The notes: generated by a model from the sequence alone, not told the origin. Positions 25,399 through 34,219 are shown, numbered from the stretch's first letter. The stretch is 54,924 bases of DNA from Mogibacterium sp. (GCA_017431685.1 JAFRKO010000004.1:1-54924), one strand, 5' to 3'. Made by a program: numbers and translations.

Positions 25399-26487
25399 TT
25401 ACTTAGCTCTCTTGTAGAATGGGAGACCTACCATCTCGCAGTCTACCATGCGGCCTCTTACGTCTACCTGGCAAGGAGCGCCGATCTCGCGTGCTTCGGA
25501 CTTGACGATAGCCATCGCGTATGAGCTTCCGAGATAAGGCAGGAATGTGCCGGATGTTGTGTGACCAACGATCTCGCCGTCTCTGTAAACATCGAGATGC
25601 TCTCTGAGGATTCCGCGGCCGGTTACCTTGAGGCCGACTCTTCTCTCCTTGAGCGGCTGATCTGCTTCGAGAGCAGCCTTGCCGATGAAGTCAGGCTTGT
25701 TCATCTTTACTGCGAAGCCGAGGCCTGCTGTTCTCGGGCTGATCTCATCGTTGAGCTCATGTCCGTAAAGAGGCATTGCAGCTTCCATTCTCAGAGTATC
25801 TCTTGCACCGAGTGCGCATGGAATGAGTCCGTCATCCTTACCTGCAGCAATCAGAGCTTCCCATACATCAGGAGCCTTGTCTGCCGGCATGTAAATTTCG
25901 AATCCGTCCTCGCCTGTGTAGCCTGTGCGGGAGATCATTACAGGGATGCCCTGGAAATCTCCGTCGAAGATGCATGTGTAGTAGCCTGCAGGGATGTACT
26001 TCTCATCAACTACTTTCTTAAGGATAGTCTCTGCGTTAGGTCCCTGGAGTGCTACCTGACCGTACTGGTCGCTTACGTTAGTGAGCTCTACGCCGTCGAT
26101 CTTGTGATCGCACATCCATGCGAAGTCCTTATCGGTGTTAGCTGCGTTGACTACTACGAAGTAGTCGTTTTCGCCCTTCATATATACAATGAGGTCATCG
26201 ACAGTGCCGCCGTTCTCATTGCACATAGGGGAATATCTTGCGTATCCCGGCTGAAGGTCTGTGTAATCGTTTGTCAGAAGCAGGTTGAGGAAGTCCTTTG
26301 CTTTCTCACCCTGAACGAGTACTTCGCCCATGTGGGAAACATCGAACAATCCACACTGAGTTCTGACTGCCATGTGCTCTGCTTTGACACCTGATCCGTA
26401 CTGAACCGGAAGAAGGAAGCCGCCGAATTCGACTATCTTGCCGCCGTACTTAAGATGGGTATCATAGAGCGGGGTTTTCTTTTCCAT
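25399..26487 (-). CDS. gcvT: Glycine cleavage system T protein (aminomethyltransferase)
   Basis: This 362-residue folate-dependent enzyme moves the methylene from aminomethyl-lipoyl-GcvH to tetrahydrofolate, releasing ammonia. Signature parts are PLYDTHLKYGGKIVEFGGFLLPVQY at the start, CGLFDVSHMGEVLV, the folate site around DLIVYMKGENDYFVVVNAAN with its conserved Asp, and YTGEDGFEIY. The frame is open upstream to 26568, but GGAGG stands 9 bases before the ATG at 26487 and the extra 27 residues overlap the leader. It is the first gene of the gcv operon, with its own promoter at 26575-26603. Confidence 0.96.
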   Translation of the reverse strand: MEKKTPLYDTHLKYGGKIVEFGGFLLPVQYGSGVKAEHMAVRTQCGLFDVSHMGEVLVQGEKAKDFLNLLLTNDYTDLQPGYARYSPMCNENGGTVDDLIVYMKGENDYFVVVNAANTDKDFAWMCDHKIDGVELTNVSDQYGQVALQGPNAETILKKVVDEKYIPAGYYTCIFDGDFQGIPVMISRTGYTGEDGFEIYMPADKAPDVWEALIAAGKDDGLIPCALGARDTLRMEAAMPLYGHELNDEISPRTAGLGFAVKMNKPDFIGKAALEADQPLKERRVGLKVTGRGILREHLDVYRDGEIVGHTTSGTFLPYLGSSYAMAIVKSEAREIGAPCQVDVRGRMVDCEMVGLPFYKRAK

Positions 26488-26574
26488 CGCTGTATACCTC
26501 CGTAAAAAATATATATAAAGCGCAAGCCAACACGCCCCTTTTGGCATGAGGGCCCACTTTTCTAACATACCCTA

Positions 26575-26603
26575 ATAATAGCACCACAGTAGTGAGCCGT
26601 CAA
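26575..26603 (-). promoter_or_regulatory. Promoter of the gcv operon
   Basis: On the minus strand TTGACG (26603-26598), 17-base spacer and TATTAT (26580-26575) form a good promoter, with a start near 26568 and an 81-base leader before gcvT. No glycine riboswitch is recognisable in this leader; it holds a short GCCAA/TTGGC hairpin followed by a T-rich stretch. The rest of the 26604-26798 intergenic region is AT-rich, with a CCGGC/GCCGG hairpin near 26720-26740 and no gene. Confidence 0.7.
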
Positions 26604-26798
26604 ATTGTTTGCATTCCCTCAAACCCTTGCAAATACTGAATTTTATATGTATTTTTGTGCACGAATTCAGAAAACTTTGTATTGTCTTTTTCAATATAAA
26701 AAACAGTGCAATATCAGATATCCGGCATACATGAGCCGGCTGTTTTCTGTCTGTTCCTGTAAATCAGCAGACCTTTTGCTTACAGCGGCATTATTATG

Positions 26799-26807
26799 TG
26801 GTAGAAT
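26799..26807 (+). promoter_or_regulatory. Extended -10 promoter giving a leaderless transcript
   Basis: TG-G-TAGAAT at 26799-26807 is an extended -10 element ending 6 bases before the ATG at 26814, so the expected transcription start is the A of that ATG. No good -35 and no Shine-Dalgarno site are present. Confidence 0.55.
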
Positions 26808-26813
26808 ATACGC

Positions 26814-27530
26814 ATGAATACTATTGAATGGTGGATGATAGACGGAGCCGTAGGCCTGATTGTCCTTATAGCGGTGCTCAGAGGAGCCATAAAAGGTGTA
26901 GGCGATACGGTATTAAAAATGCTTTGCATATTAGGCGGCATCGGTCTCGGAGTTTATTTCAAGGACAAGCTTAAAGCCTTTCTGCTGACGACACAGCTCG
27001 AGAAAACGATGCACAGCCGCATTTTTGAGTTGATACGCGGCGATGAGCTTGCGGGGGATCCCTCGTCCGAAGAAGGTGTAAGCTCGTTTTTCGGATCGGT
27101 CGTGTCGCCTGACGGAACAGGCGAAGGCGTTCTCTCAAAATCGCTCGTAGGAATATTCGGCGAAGCTGCGGATAAGGCTGCGGATGCAGTGGCAGACAGA
27201 CTGACAGAGATTGCGATGGGTATTATTGCTTTTGCCCTGATAATCCTGGCGGTCAGTTTAGTAATGTTTATTCTCAGAATGATCATAAAGAGCTTACGTG
27301 AGGAGTCAATAGTAGTAGGCTTTGCTGACAGGGTGCTCGGTATGGTGCTCGGCCTTGTGAGGGGACTCATGCTGGCCTGGATCGCCGTAGCCCTGCTCAT
27401 ACCGGTCACGACTCTCGTATCACCTGAGCATGTGGCACCGATGATGAAGGCGCTTCAGATGACCACAGCCGCGAAGGTGATTTACGACGTGAACCCGTTC
27501 CTTTATCTGATTAAATATGTATTTCTGTGA
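26814..27530 (+). CDS. CvpA-family membrane protein
   Basis: This 238-residue membrane protein resembles the CvpA family (colicin V production protein-like). It has N-terminal spans (residues 8-45), a soluble loop of about 90 residues and two further spans, with the family-like block GFADRVLGMVLGLVRGLMLAWIAVAL near the C-terminus. CvpA proteins are widespread and have been tied to envelope function, but their mechanism is unsettled. The ATG at 26814 lies exactly where the -10 box predicts transcription to start. It is followed by tadA with another leaderless-type promoter. Confidence 0.75.
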   Translation: MNTIEWWMIDGAVGLIVLIAVLRGAIKGVGDTVLKMLCILGGIGLGVYFKDKLKAFLLTTQLEKTMHSRIFELIRGDELAGDPSSEEGVSSFFGSVVSPDGTGEGVLSKSLVGIFGEAADKAADAVADRLTEIAMGIIAFALIILAVSLVMFILRMIIKSLREESIVVGFADRVLGMVLGLVRGLMLAWIAVALLIPVTTLVSPEHVAPMMKALQMTTAAKVIYDVNPFLYLIKYVFL

Positions 27531-27541
27531 TACGGCTTTTC

Positions 27542-27571
27542 TTGATATTTCAAACAGGTTTGTGATACAAT
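27542..27571 (+). promoter_or_regulatory. Promoter of tadA
   Basis: TTGATA at 27542-27547, an 18-base spacer ending in TGA, and TACAAT at 27566-27571. The predicted start is 27578, only 3 bases before the tadA ATG. Confidence 0.65.
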
Positions 27572-27580
27572 ATTTCGGCT

Positions 27581-28057
27581 ATGGTTTTTGACGAAATTAT
27601 ATGCGCAGGCGATGATGAAAAATTCATGCTCGAGGCGCTGAAAGAAGCGGCCGGGGCTGCCGAAGAGGGCGAGGTGCCCGTCGGCGCCGTTATAGTGAAA
27701 GACGGGCAGATCATCGCGCGGGCGCATAACATGGTGGAGACCGCGCGAAGATCATCTGCGCATGCGGAGATGATCGCCCTTGAGGCTGCTGAAGCTGCGC
27801 TGGGAGCAAAATGGCTTCCGGGCGCGACTATGTATGTTACCCTTGAGCCCTGCAGCATGTGCTCGGGTGCAATGGTTCTCGCGAGAATGGCGAGGCTGGT
27901 TATAGGCGCTGATGATCCCAAGACAGGGGCATGCGGATCCCTATACAACATAGCAAACGACAAAAGGCTTAACCACAGCATAGAAATAACCAGAGGCGTC
28001 CTGGCTGAAGAGTGTTCGGCCATACTGAAAGAGTTCTTCAGGAGAAGACGCACATAA
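27581..28057 (+). CDS. tadA: tRNA-specific adenosine deaminase
   Basis: This 158-residue zinc deaminase converts the wobble adenosine of tRNA-Arg(ACG) to inosine. The catalytic motifs are HAEMIAL near residue 62 (zinc His and proton-shuttle Glu) and PCSMCSGAM near residue 92 (two zinc cysteines). VPVGAVIVKDGQIIARAHN is the usual N-terminal block, and the C-terminal GVLAEECSAILKEFFRRRR matches TadA rather than cytidine deaminases. The ATG has no ribosome site and lies 9 bases after a consensus -10 box. It overlaps no neighbour; the next gene begins 14 bases after the stop. Confidence 0.94.
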   Translation: MVFDEIICAGDDEKFMLEALKEAAGAAEEGEVPVGAVIVKDGQIIARAHNMVETARRSSAHAEMIALEAAEAALGAKWLPGATMYVTLEPCSMCSGAMVLARMARLVIGADDPKTGACGSLYNIANDKRLNHSIEITRGVLAEECSAILKEFFRRRRT

Positions 28058-28071
28058 CGGAGGATCAATTA

Positions 28072-28908
28072 ATGAAGAAAGCAAGTCTGATCGCAATACT
28101 TACGTCGATCATGATAATGGCCGCTTCGGCATTCTGTTTTGCTGAAGGCGGATTCGATCTGGTGTCATCGTATCCTGAAGACGGCCAGTCAAACACATCT
28201 ATGGAGAATCTTGGCGTAAAGCTGACTTTCAGCAACGCTATGGATTCCGATGAAGCAACAGCTGCAAATGCCAATAAATTCGCAATCTATGATCCGGACG
28301 GCAAGACTATTCCTGTTCAGGTTCTCTTCAGTGATAAGGAAAAGGGACTCGTACTGGTTCTTGCTGACACAGACAAGGGCTTCGTTGCAAAGAACAACTC
28401 GGAGTATAAACTTGTAGTAAGCGGTGATCTCGTCGACAACGAGGGCAACGTTCTCGGCGCTGACAAGACTGTTACCTTCAAGACTTACAACCAGAGAATC
28501 AACAACATGGTGAACATGGGCATGATGTTCGTTATGTTCGGTGGAATCATGGTGCTCTCTCTCCGCCAGAACAACGAAAAGCAGGAGGAAGAGCCTAAAG
28601 ATGAGCCTAAGGAGCAGGCGTTCAATCCATACAGAGAAGCAAAAAGAACAGGCAAGAGCATAGAGGAAGTCAAAGCCGAGCAGGCCAAAAAAGAGGCTAA
28701 AGAAGCTAAGAAGAAAGCCCGCAAGGCCAGGAAATCTCCGGAGCCGCAGCCGCAAAAAATAGATAACTGCGCAGAACTCCTCAACAACGTTTATCACGTA
28801 CACGCACCGGCTCCTGTCAATAAAGCAGACCGTTCCATAGAAGCCCTGAAAGCCTACAGAAAGGCAGAAAAGAACAGCTCCAAGAGTAAGGGCACAAAGA
28901 AAAAATAA
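28072..28908 (+). CDS. Exported Ig-like (Big_5-type) protein with membrane span
   Basis: This 278-residue protein has a signal peptide (residues 1-24, cleaved after a SAFCFA-like site), a domain of about 110 residues resembling bacterial Ig-like Big_5 repeats (SSYPEDGQSNTSMENLGVKLTFSNAMD), one membrane span near residues 147-165 and a long Lys/Glu/Ala-rich cytoplasmic tail likely to form a coiled coil. GGAGG precedes the ATG. Function is unknown; the shape suggests a membrane protein with a small extracellular domain and an intracellular charged tail. It is followed by a terminator hairpin. Confidence 0.75.
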   Translation: MKKASLIAILTSIMIMAASAFCFAEGGFDLVSSYPEDGQSNTSMENLGVKLTFSNAMDSDEATAANANKFAIYDPDGKTIPVQVLFSDKEKGLVLVLADTDKGFVAKNNSEYKLVVSGDLVDNEGNVLGADKTVTFKTYNQRINNMVNMGMMFVMFGGIMVLSLRQNNEKQEEEPKDEPKEQAFNPYREAKRTGKSIEEVKAEQAKKEAKEAKKKARKARKSPEPQPQKIDNCAELLNNVYHVHAPAPVNKADRSIEALKAYRKAEKNSSKSKGTKKK

Positions 28909-28919
28909 AAGGACGACTT

Positions 28920-28946
28920 CAGGGGAGCGAAACCTCCCCTGTTTCA
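28920..28946 (+). terminator. Terminator or start-proximal hairpin before ispE
   Basis: CAGGGGAG pairs with CTCCCCTG around CGAAAC and is followed by TTTC. It ends only about 10 bases before the ispE ATG, so it may attenuate both transcription and translation of ispE, which lacks a visible ribosome site. Confidence 0.65.
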
Positions 28947-28952
28947 TTGACC

Positions 28953-29903
28953 ATGGATAAAATTACACTTAACGCTCATGCAAAAATAAATCTGTCCCTC
29001 GAGATCACCGGAAAACGGGCTGACGGCTACCATGACATAGTTTCGTTCATGCAGGGCCTGGGTCTCCATGATGTGCTGAGTATAGAAAAATGTACTCAAA
29101 AAGCAACAAAATACAAGTTGCCTCATTGCACTGTAAATGGCATTGTTGTATATTTATGTACGGATGCAAAAACAATTCCGACGGACATGGACAATCTGGC
29201 GTTCAGAGCTGTCAAGGCTTTTACGGATGCGCTCGGACAGGGCGATCCTGCGGACTACGGCCTGACATATACCATGCTCATAGATATCCGCAAGGATCTT
29301 CCGGTCTCGGCAGGTATCGGCGGAGGCAGCGCCAACGCAGCGGCTTGTCTTCTGGGCCTCAACGAGATGACAGGAAGACCGTTCACGCTGAGAGAGCTTA
29401 TGCGTATAGGAGCCAGCTTCGGAGCTGATGTTCCTTTCTCAACATTCATGAATGCTTATCGCAACCGGAAAGTGCTCGAAGGACTCGAAGGACTCGAAGA
29501 GGCGAGCGATGCAGCATGGACTTACGGCATAGGCGATATAATTGAAAGAGCAGAAAGCATCCCAAGGTACGTCATCATGGCGAATCCGGGTACCGCGGTC
29601 CTGACGAAGGCTGCTTACAAAGCCTTTGATGAGATCGGTTATACTGACGCAAACGGTGCCGGAAAAATCTTCGTCAATGATATGGAAAAGTATACGCTCA
29701 AGGCAGACAAGAAGGCTGCTTCATTAAAGAAGATGATGCTTGAAGAACTTGATGCAGAAGAAGTGTTGATGAGCGGAAGCGGCCCTACAATGGTTGCTTA
29801 CTATAGAGACATCGAAAAAGCCGGCAAAGGACTTGCCACTCTTGCTGAGATGGCAACAAAAGACGCCTCAATCAGGGCGTGGCTGACCGATACAGGCAAA
29901 TAG
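28953..29903 (+). CDS. ispE: 4-diphosphocytidyl-2-C-methyl-D-erythritol kinase
   Basis: This 316-residue GHMP kinase phosphorylates the 2-hydroxyl of CDP-methylerythritol in the MEP route to isoprenoids. AHAKINLSLEITGKRADGYHDI at the N-terminus and the ATP loop LPVSAGIGGGSANAAACLLGLN are decisive; the C-terminal SGSGPTMVAYY is the third GHMP motif. There is an insertion of about 20 residues around KATKYKLPHCTVNG. The ATG at 28953 is used, since the TTG two codons earlier has no better ribosome site. It is followed after 15 bases by a GntR regulator. Confidence 0.93.
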   Translation: MDKITLNAHAKINLSLEITGKRADGYHDIVSFMQGLGLHDVLSIEKCTQKATKYKLPHCTVNGIVVYLCTDAKTIPTDMDNLAFRAVKAFTDALGQGDPADYGLTYTMLIDIRKDLPVSAGIGGGSANAAACLLGLNEMTGRPFTLRELMRIGASFGADVPFSTFMNAYRNRKVLEGLEGLEEASDAAWTYGIGDIIERAESIPRYVIMANPGTAVLTKAAYKAFDEIGYTDANGAGKIFVNDMEKYTLKADKKAASLKKMMLEELDAEEVLMSGSGPTMVAYYRDIEKAGKGLATLAEMATKDASIRAWLTDTGK

Positions 29904-29918
29904 ATAGAGAGGGAAGAC

Positions 29919-30605
29919 ATGACTGATATCCAACTTAAGGTACAGAAGCCTTTAAAAGACCTGGTGTATCTGGAGTTAAAGCACAAGATCCTTACAGGCG
30001 AGATCGTATCCCAGACAAGACTGATGGAGATCGATCTTTCTGAGAAGATGAATGTTAGCCGTACACCTATCAGGGAAGCCATCAAGAGACTTTCCGATGA
30101 CGGACTGGTAAAGGTGGAGCCGAGACGCGGCGCTTATGTCGCCAACATCTCGATCAAGGACATGCTCGACGTGTTCGAAGTGAGAGAAGATATGGAAGGC
30201 TTTGTAGCGAAGCTCGCAGCTCAGAGGATCAACGATGAGGAGAAAGATGAGCTCAGAGCGATCGCCGCTGAATATGAGGAAGCGATCGAAAAAGCTGATG
30301 ACAAGGAGCACATCATCGAGCTCGATGAAAAGTTCCATAACTTCATCGTAAAGTGCAGCGGAAACGAAACGCTGAGCGAGCTGGTCAAGTATGTACAGGA
30401 GCTCTCGCTGAGATTCAGATATCTGTACTATGATGACTTTTCACTTTACGAGTCGACGGCCGAGCAGCACAACCGCATTATGGAAGCTATCAATGCCGGA
30501 CGTGACAGCGAGGCAAGATATGAGGCTGATGCCCATGTGAAGGCGCTCAAGGAGTTCGTCTTTGCGCTTGGCAAAAAAATGGAAGCCATGGGCGAAAACG
30601 AGTAG
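29919..30605 (+). CDS. GntR-family regulator, FCD subfamily
   Basis: This 228-residue transcription factor has an N-terminal winged helix (VYLELKHKILTGEIVSQTRLMEIDLSEKMNVSRTPIREAIKRL, residues about 14-60, then a GLVKVEPRRGAYV wing) and a helical FCD domain with metal-ligand candidates Asp and His in ELDEKFHNFIV and the EQHNRIM stretch. It follows ispE closely. Whether it controls isoprenoid synthesis or another target is unknown. The FCD domain suggests a small organic ligand. Confidence 0.88.
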   Translation: MTDIQLKVQKPLKDLVYLELKHKILTGEIVSQTRLMEIDLSEKMNVSRTPIREAIKRLSDDGLVKVEPRRGAYVANISIKDMLDVFEVREDMEGFVAKLAAQRINDEEKDELRAIAAEYEEAIEKADDKEHIIELDEKFHNFIVKCSGNETLSELVKYVQELSLRFRYLYYDDFSLYESTAEQHNRIMEAINAGRDSEARYEADAHVKALKEFVFALGKKMEAMGENE

Positions 30606-30631
30606 GATCCGCTCATTATTTAAGAAAATAA

Positions 30632-30662
30632 ATCCCCGCGCTGGCGCGCGGGGATATTTTTG
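30632..30662. terminator. Bidirectional terminator
   Basis: ATCCCCGCGC pairs with GCGCGGGGAT around TGGC, followed by ATTTTTG on plus and ATTTATTTTC on minus. It serves the GntR gene and the convergent htrA. Confidence 0.9.
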
Positions 30663-30681
30663 TGGATGTGACTGCTTACGG

Positions 30682-31959
30682 TCAAGGCTGTTGCTGCTGC
30701 AGTTCTTCAAGTACGGTCTTGATCTCGATCTGCTGGCCTTTTCTGCTGACGACTATTGAGACTGTATCGCCGACCTTGCACTTTCTTACAAGTGTGATGA
30801 ATTCATTGCTGTCATTGATCTGCTTGCCGTTGAACGAAACGATGCGGTCTTCTGTCTGGAATCCTGCCGTTCTGGCGTTCTCACCTGTTACCTGTGCGAT
30901 ATATACTCCGGCAGATTCAAGTCCGTAGTACTGGGCGTTCTCTTCCGAAACATCGCTTATAACGATACCTACGGCCGGTGTAGCTTCTGCTGTCTGGGTG
31001 TTGCCTCCGTTCTCGATGAAATCATTGATAATAGGAGATACGTTGTTGATAGGCAGTGCGAATGCGAGTCCCTCAACTCCTACCGCAGAAGCCTTTGATT
31101 CAACAATACCGATAAGCTCACCTTTGTTGTTGAAGAGCCCGCCGCCGGAGTTGCCGCCGTTGATGGCAGCATCAGTCTGCATCAGAGTCAGCGTGGTGCC
31201 TTCTATGTCGAGCGTTCTGTCGAGTGCGCTTATGATGCCTGTGGTTGCTGTTCCGCCGAGCTGTCCGAGCGGGTTGCCGATTGCGACTGCCAGATCACCT
31301 ACATCTACTGTGCTGCTGTCGCCGATCGTTGCTGTAGTGAGTCCCTTAGCATCGATCTTGATAACAGCGATGTCGTTGGCCGGATCGCTTCCGATTATAC
31401 GGGCGGTATATGATTCACCGTTGTGCAGTGTTACCTCTACCTTGTTGGCTCCCTGAATTACATGATAGTTTGTAGCTATGTAGCCGTCTTCTCTTACGAT
31501 GACACCTGAGCCTGCGCCCTGTACGAGCTGCAGCTGACCCCACATATTCTGCTGAGTACCTGACATCAGGATCTCAACTACTGCGTCCTCATTCTTGTCG
31601 ACTATCTGCGCAACAGTGAGCTCACTGCCGGTAGCATCACCGAGGTCGAGCTGTGACAGCTCAGAATCGTGTCTGTCTGCTCTGCCATCAGACGTCGTTT
31701 TTGCGAAATATGCGCCGGATATGAACGCGCCAAGCAGGGAGCTGAGTATCATCGTCAGTATCATACATGCGATGAGAGCTCCTTTAGTTACGTATTTTTT
31801 CTCTTTCGGCTTGCTGTGAGCCGGGCCTGTCGGAGCTGCGTGAGCTGGTTCGTCGATGATCGTTTTCGGGTATTCTATCTCGACCGTTTTGACCGGTTCC
31901 GGTTCAGGCTCCTCGATTTGCCTGTCAAAACTGACTATGTTTTTTTCATTTTCATCCAT
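30682..31959 (-). CDS. HtrA/DegP-like membrane-anchored serine protease
   Basis: This 425-residue protein has a cytoplasmic N-terminus of about 60 residues, one membrane span near 62-84, a trypsin-like protease domain and one PDZ domain at the C-terminus. The catalytic triad is visible as His in ATNYHVIQGA, Asp in SDPANDIAVIKID and Ser in NGGNSGGGL. HtrA proteases degrade or refold damaged proteins at the outer membrane face and are usually stress-induced. It is transcribed alone, divergent from the DUF1934 gene. Only a weak AGGT ribosome site is visible before the ATG. Confidence 0.93.
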   Translation of the reverse strand: MDENEKNIVSFDRQIEEPEPEPVKTVEIEYPKTIIDEPAHAAPTGPAHSKPKEKKYVTKGALIACMILTMILSSLLGAFISGAYFAKTTSDGRADRHDSELSQLDLGDATGSELTVAQIVDKNEDAVVEILMSGTQQNMWGQLQLVQGAGSGVIVREDGYIATNYHVIQGANKVEVTLHNGESYTARIIGSDPANDIAVIKIDAKGLTTATIGDSSTVDVGDLAVAIGNPLGQLGGTATTGIISALDRTLDIEGTTLTLMQTDAAINGGNSGGGLFNNKGELIGIVESKASAVGVEGLAFALPINNVSPIINDFIENGGNTQTAEATPAVGIVISDVSEENAQYYGLESAGVYIAQVTGENARTAGFQTEDRIVSFNGKQINDSNEFITLVRKCKVGDTVSIVVSRKGQQIEIKTVLEELQQQQP

Positions 31960-32093
31960 TTTTCATTTACCTGCATGGCAGAAATGTCTCTGCCGTTTCC
32001 TTTCCATATATATAGTATAGTCCAAAGCTAAAATGAAACTTAAAAATAATAATAATTGTACATGATTTATTAAAGTTTTCAAATATGTCGATA

Positions 32094-32123
32094 TTGTGTC
32101 AGTTATGTCAAATGTTATAAAAT
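32094..32123 (+). promoter_or_regulatory. Promoter of the DUF1934 gene
   Basis: TTGTGT at 32094-32099 and TAAAAT at 32118-32123 with an 18-base spacer, or the overlapping extended TGT-TATAAA at 32113-32121. The expected start lies 3-5 bases before the ATG at 32133, a near-leaderless arrangement. Confidence 0.5.
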
Positions 32124-32132
32124 ATTTCTGTT

Positions 32133-32609
32133 ATGAAAAAAAGCGTCAATCTGAAGATTACAAGCACCCAATATATCGAGAACCTCAAACCGAGCGGAGA
32201 AGCATTCCGTCGCGAACTGGAGCTTGAGGACTCGATGGAGATCCTTACCGAAGGCACCGTGTATTCGCGCAACAATGCGACATACATCACCTATGAAGAA
32301 GCGGAAGCGTTCGGTGCGGAAGATATCCGTACTCTGTTCAAACTCGAGGACGGCTCTATTCGCATACGCAAATACGCCAGAGATGAGGAAGACGAGGGCA
32401 TGGATATGACGCTTAAACCGGGCATCCTCAACATAACGAGATATCAGATCCCTAAGATGTCATCGGTGAATCTCGAAGTATACACCAACAAACTCGAGGA
32501 AAATCTCGACGAGGAGGGGTACGGAAAGATATCCGTAGACTACAAGATCAAATTCGACAGGTTTTTCTCGAGACGCAACATACTCGAGATAGAGGTAATG
32601 CCTTCATAA
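32133..32609 (+). CDS. DUF1934-family protein
   Basis: This 158-residue protein matches DUF1934 (YwiB-like), a small beta-barrel family with a lipocalin-like fold and no agreed role. It lacks a signal peptide. Family-like features are an N-terminal VNLKITSTQ strand and TVYSRNNATYITYEE followed by a C-terminal SVDYKIKFDRFFSRRNILEIEV. No Shine-Dalgarno site is present and a -10 box sits directly upstream. The DUF1846 gene follows after 16 bases. Confidence 0.8.
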   Translation: MKKSVNLKITSTQYIENLKPSGEAFRRELELEDSMEILTEGTVYSRNNATYITYEEAEAFGAEDIRTLFKLEDGSIRIRKYARDEEDEGMDMTLKPGILNITRYQIPKMSSVNLEVYTNKLEENLDEEGYGKISVDYKIKFDRFFSRRNILEIEVMPS

Positions 32610-32625
32610 AAAAGAAGAGGTTGAT

Positions 32626-34137
32626 ATGAGAAAAGAAGGTTTCAGCGCAGAACAATACATCGAGGAGCAGTCGAAATACATTCTTGAAAGGATAGAAAGC
32701 GGAGAAGGCAGGCTGTATCTTGAATTCGGCGGCAAGCTGGTAGAAGACAAACACGCTATGAGAGTTCTTCCTGGGTTTGACGAGAACGCCAAGATCAAAC
32801 TCCTGCAGAGGATGAGCGACCAGGCAGAGATTATCATCTGCATCTATGCCGGCGACATCATAAAGAGTAAGACCCGCCAGGACTTCGGAATCACATACGA
32901 TCTGGAGGTCATGAGACTTATAGACGAGTTCAGGAGCTATGATCTTTCGGTCAATTCCGTAGTTGTCACAAGATATGAGGACGCTCCGTCCGTCAACCAG
33001 TTCATGGCCAAGCTTGAAAGGCGCGGGATACGCACTTATAAGCACATGTTCACAAAAGGTTATCCGACAGACGTGGATACGATCGTTTCTGAAGCAGGCT
33101 ACGGAGCCAATCCGTACATCGAGGTATCGAGACCGCTGATCGTCGTTACGGGTCCGGGCGGAGGCTCAGGAAAGCTCGCGACGTCGCTCTCGCAGGTCTA
33201 CCACGAATATAAGAGAGGCCGCAAAGCCAGATACGCAAAGTTTGAGACATTTCCTATCTGGAACCTGCCGCTGAAGCACCCTGTGAACATCGCCTATGAG
33301 GCTGCAACGGCAGACCTCAAGGATTTCAACATGATCGATCCGTTCCATCTTGATGCTTACGGTCAGACTGCAGTTAACTACAACAGAGACATAGATGCGT
33401 TCCCTGTGCTGAGGAGAATTCTCCATGCCATCACCGGATCGGACGAAGGCTATAAGTCGCCGACCGATATGGGCGTGAACAGATGCGGTTTTGCGATCAC
33501 CGACGACGAGGTCTGCCGAGAAGCAGCTAAGCAGGAGATCGTCCGCAGATACCTGATCGCGGAGTGCTCATACAGAAAGGGCACAATCGAAGACGCCACG
33601 CTTCAGAGATGCAAGCTCCTCATGGAGGAGGTAGGAGCATCCAGATATGACAGACCGGTCGTTGCTGCAGCTGAGGAATACGCTGATATCAAGAGAGCGC
33701 AGAACCCTCAGAGATACGAGAACGTAGTAGTTTCCGCAATGCAGCTGCCTGACGGTACGATCGTGACCGGAAGATCATCGCGAAGAATGGTAGCGACAGC
33801 TGCTATGGTGCTCAACGCAATCAAGAAGCTGGCAGGCATACAGGATGACATGCTCATCATATCGCCTCCGATCTTCGAGAGCATGTCGAGCACAAAGGCG
33901 AGCATTTTCCACGACAAGACCAGCCTCAACCTTGAGGAAGTCATCATGGCGCTCACGCTGACCAAACTTATAAACCCGTTCGCAGAGCTCGCGCTCAAGG
34001 AAATCCCTAACCTGAACGGATGCATTGCGCACTGCACCGCCATCCTTTCCGACAAGGACGAAAGGGCTGTAAGAGCGCTGGGGATCGACATAACTTCGAA
34101 TCCGGAGTTTTCAAATAACAATCTGTATTCAATATAA
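32626..34137 (+). CDS. DUF1846 domain-containing protein
   Basis: This 503-residue cytoplasmic protein belongs to the DUF1846 family, conserved in many Firmicutes but of unknown biochemical role. The GPGGGSGKLATSLSQVYHEY stretch near residues 175-194 looks like a P-loop variant. The LPLKHPVNIAYEAATADLKDFNMIDPFHL block is strongly conserved in the family. AAGAAGAGG precedes the ATG. It probably shares a transcript with the DUF1934 gene. The C-terminal half has no motif I recognise. Confidence 0.85.
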   Translation: MRKEGFSAEQYIEEQSKYILERIESGEGRLYLEFGGKLVEDKHAMRVLPGFDENAKIKLLQRMSDQAEIIICIYAGDIIKSKTRQDFGITYDLEVMRLIDEFRSYDLSVNSVVVTRYEDAPSVNQFMAKLERRGIRTYKHMFTKGYPTDVDTIVSEAGYGANPYIEVSRPLIVVTGPGGGSGKLATSLSQVYHEYKRGRKARYAKFETFPIWNLPLKHPVNIAYEAATADLKDFNMIDPFHLDAYGQTAVNYNRDIDAFPVLRRILHAITGSDEGYKSPTDMGVNRCGFAITDDEVCREAAKQEIVRRYLIAECSYRKGTIEDATLQRCKLLMEEVGASRYDRPVVAAAEEYADIKRAQNPQRYENVVVSAMQLPDGTIVTGRSSRRMVATAAMVLNAIKKLAGIQDDMLIISPPIFESMSSTKASIFHDKTSLNLEEVIMALTLTKLINPFAELALKEIPNLNGCIAHCTAILSDKDERAVRALGIDITSNPEFSNNNLYSI

Positions 34138-34219
34138 GTTTTCCGGAGGCCTGATACCTCCGGCAGATACCAGTGTTGCTTAGAGGATCTGCACCCGGAT
34201 GCAGACGGAAGGAGGAGAA

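Noticed and set aside
26488-26568. In-frame upstream extension of gcvT by 27 residues
   Set aside because: It spans the predicted transcription start and leader; the GGAGG-supported ATG at 26487 gives the usual GcvT N-terminus.
26488-26570. Possible glycine riboswitch before gcvT
   Set aside because: No conserved aptamer sequence or tandem structure could be found in the 81-base leader.
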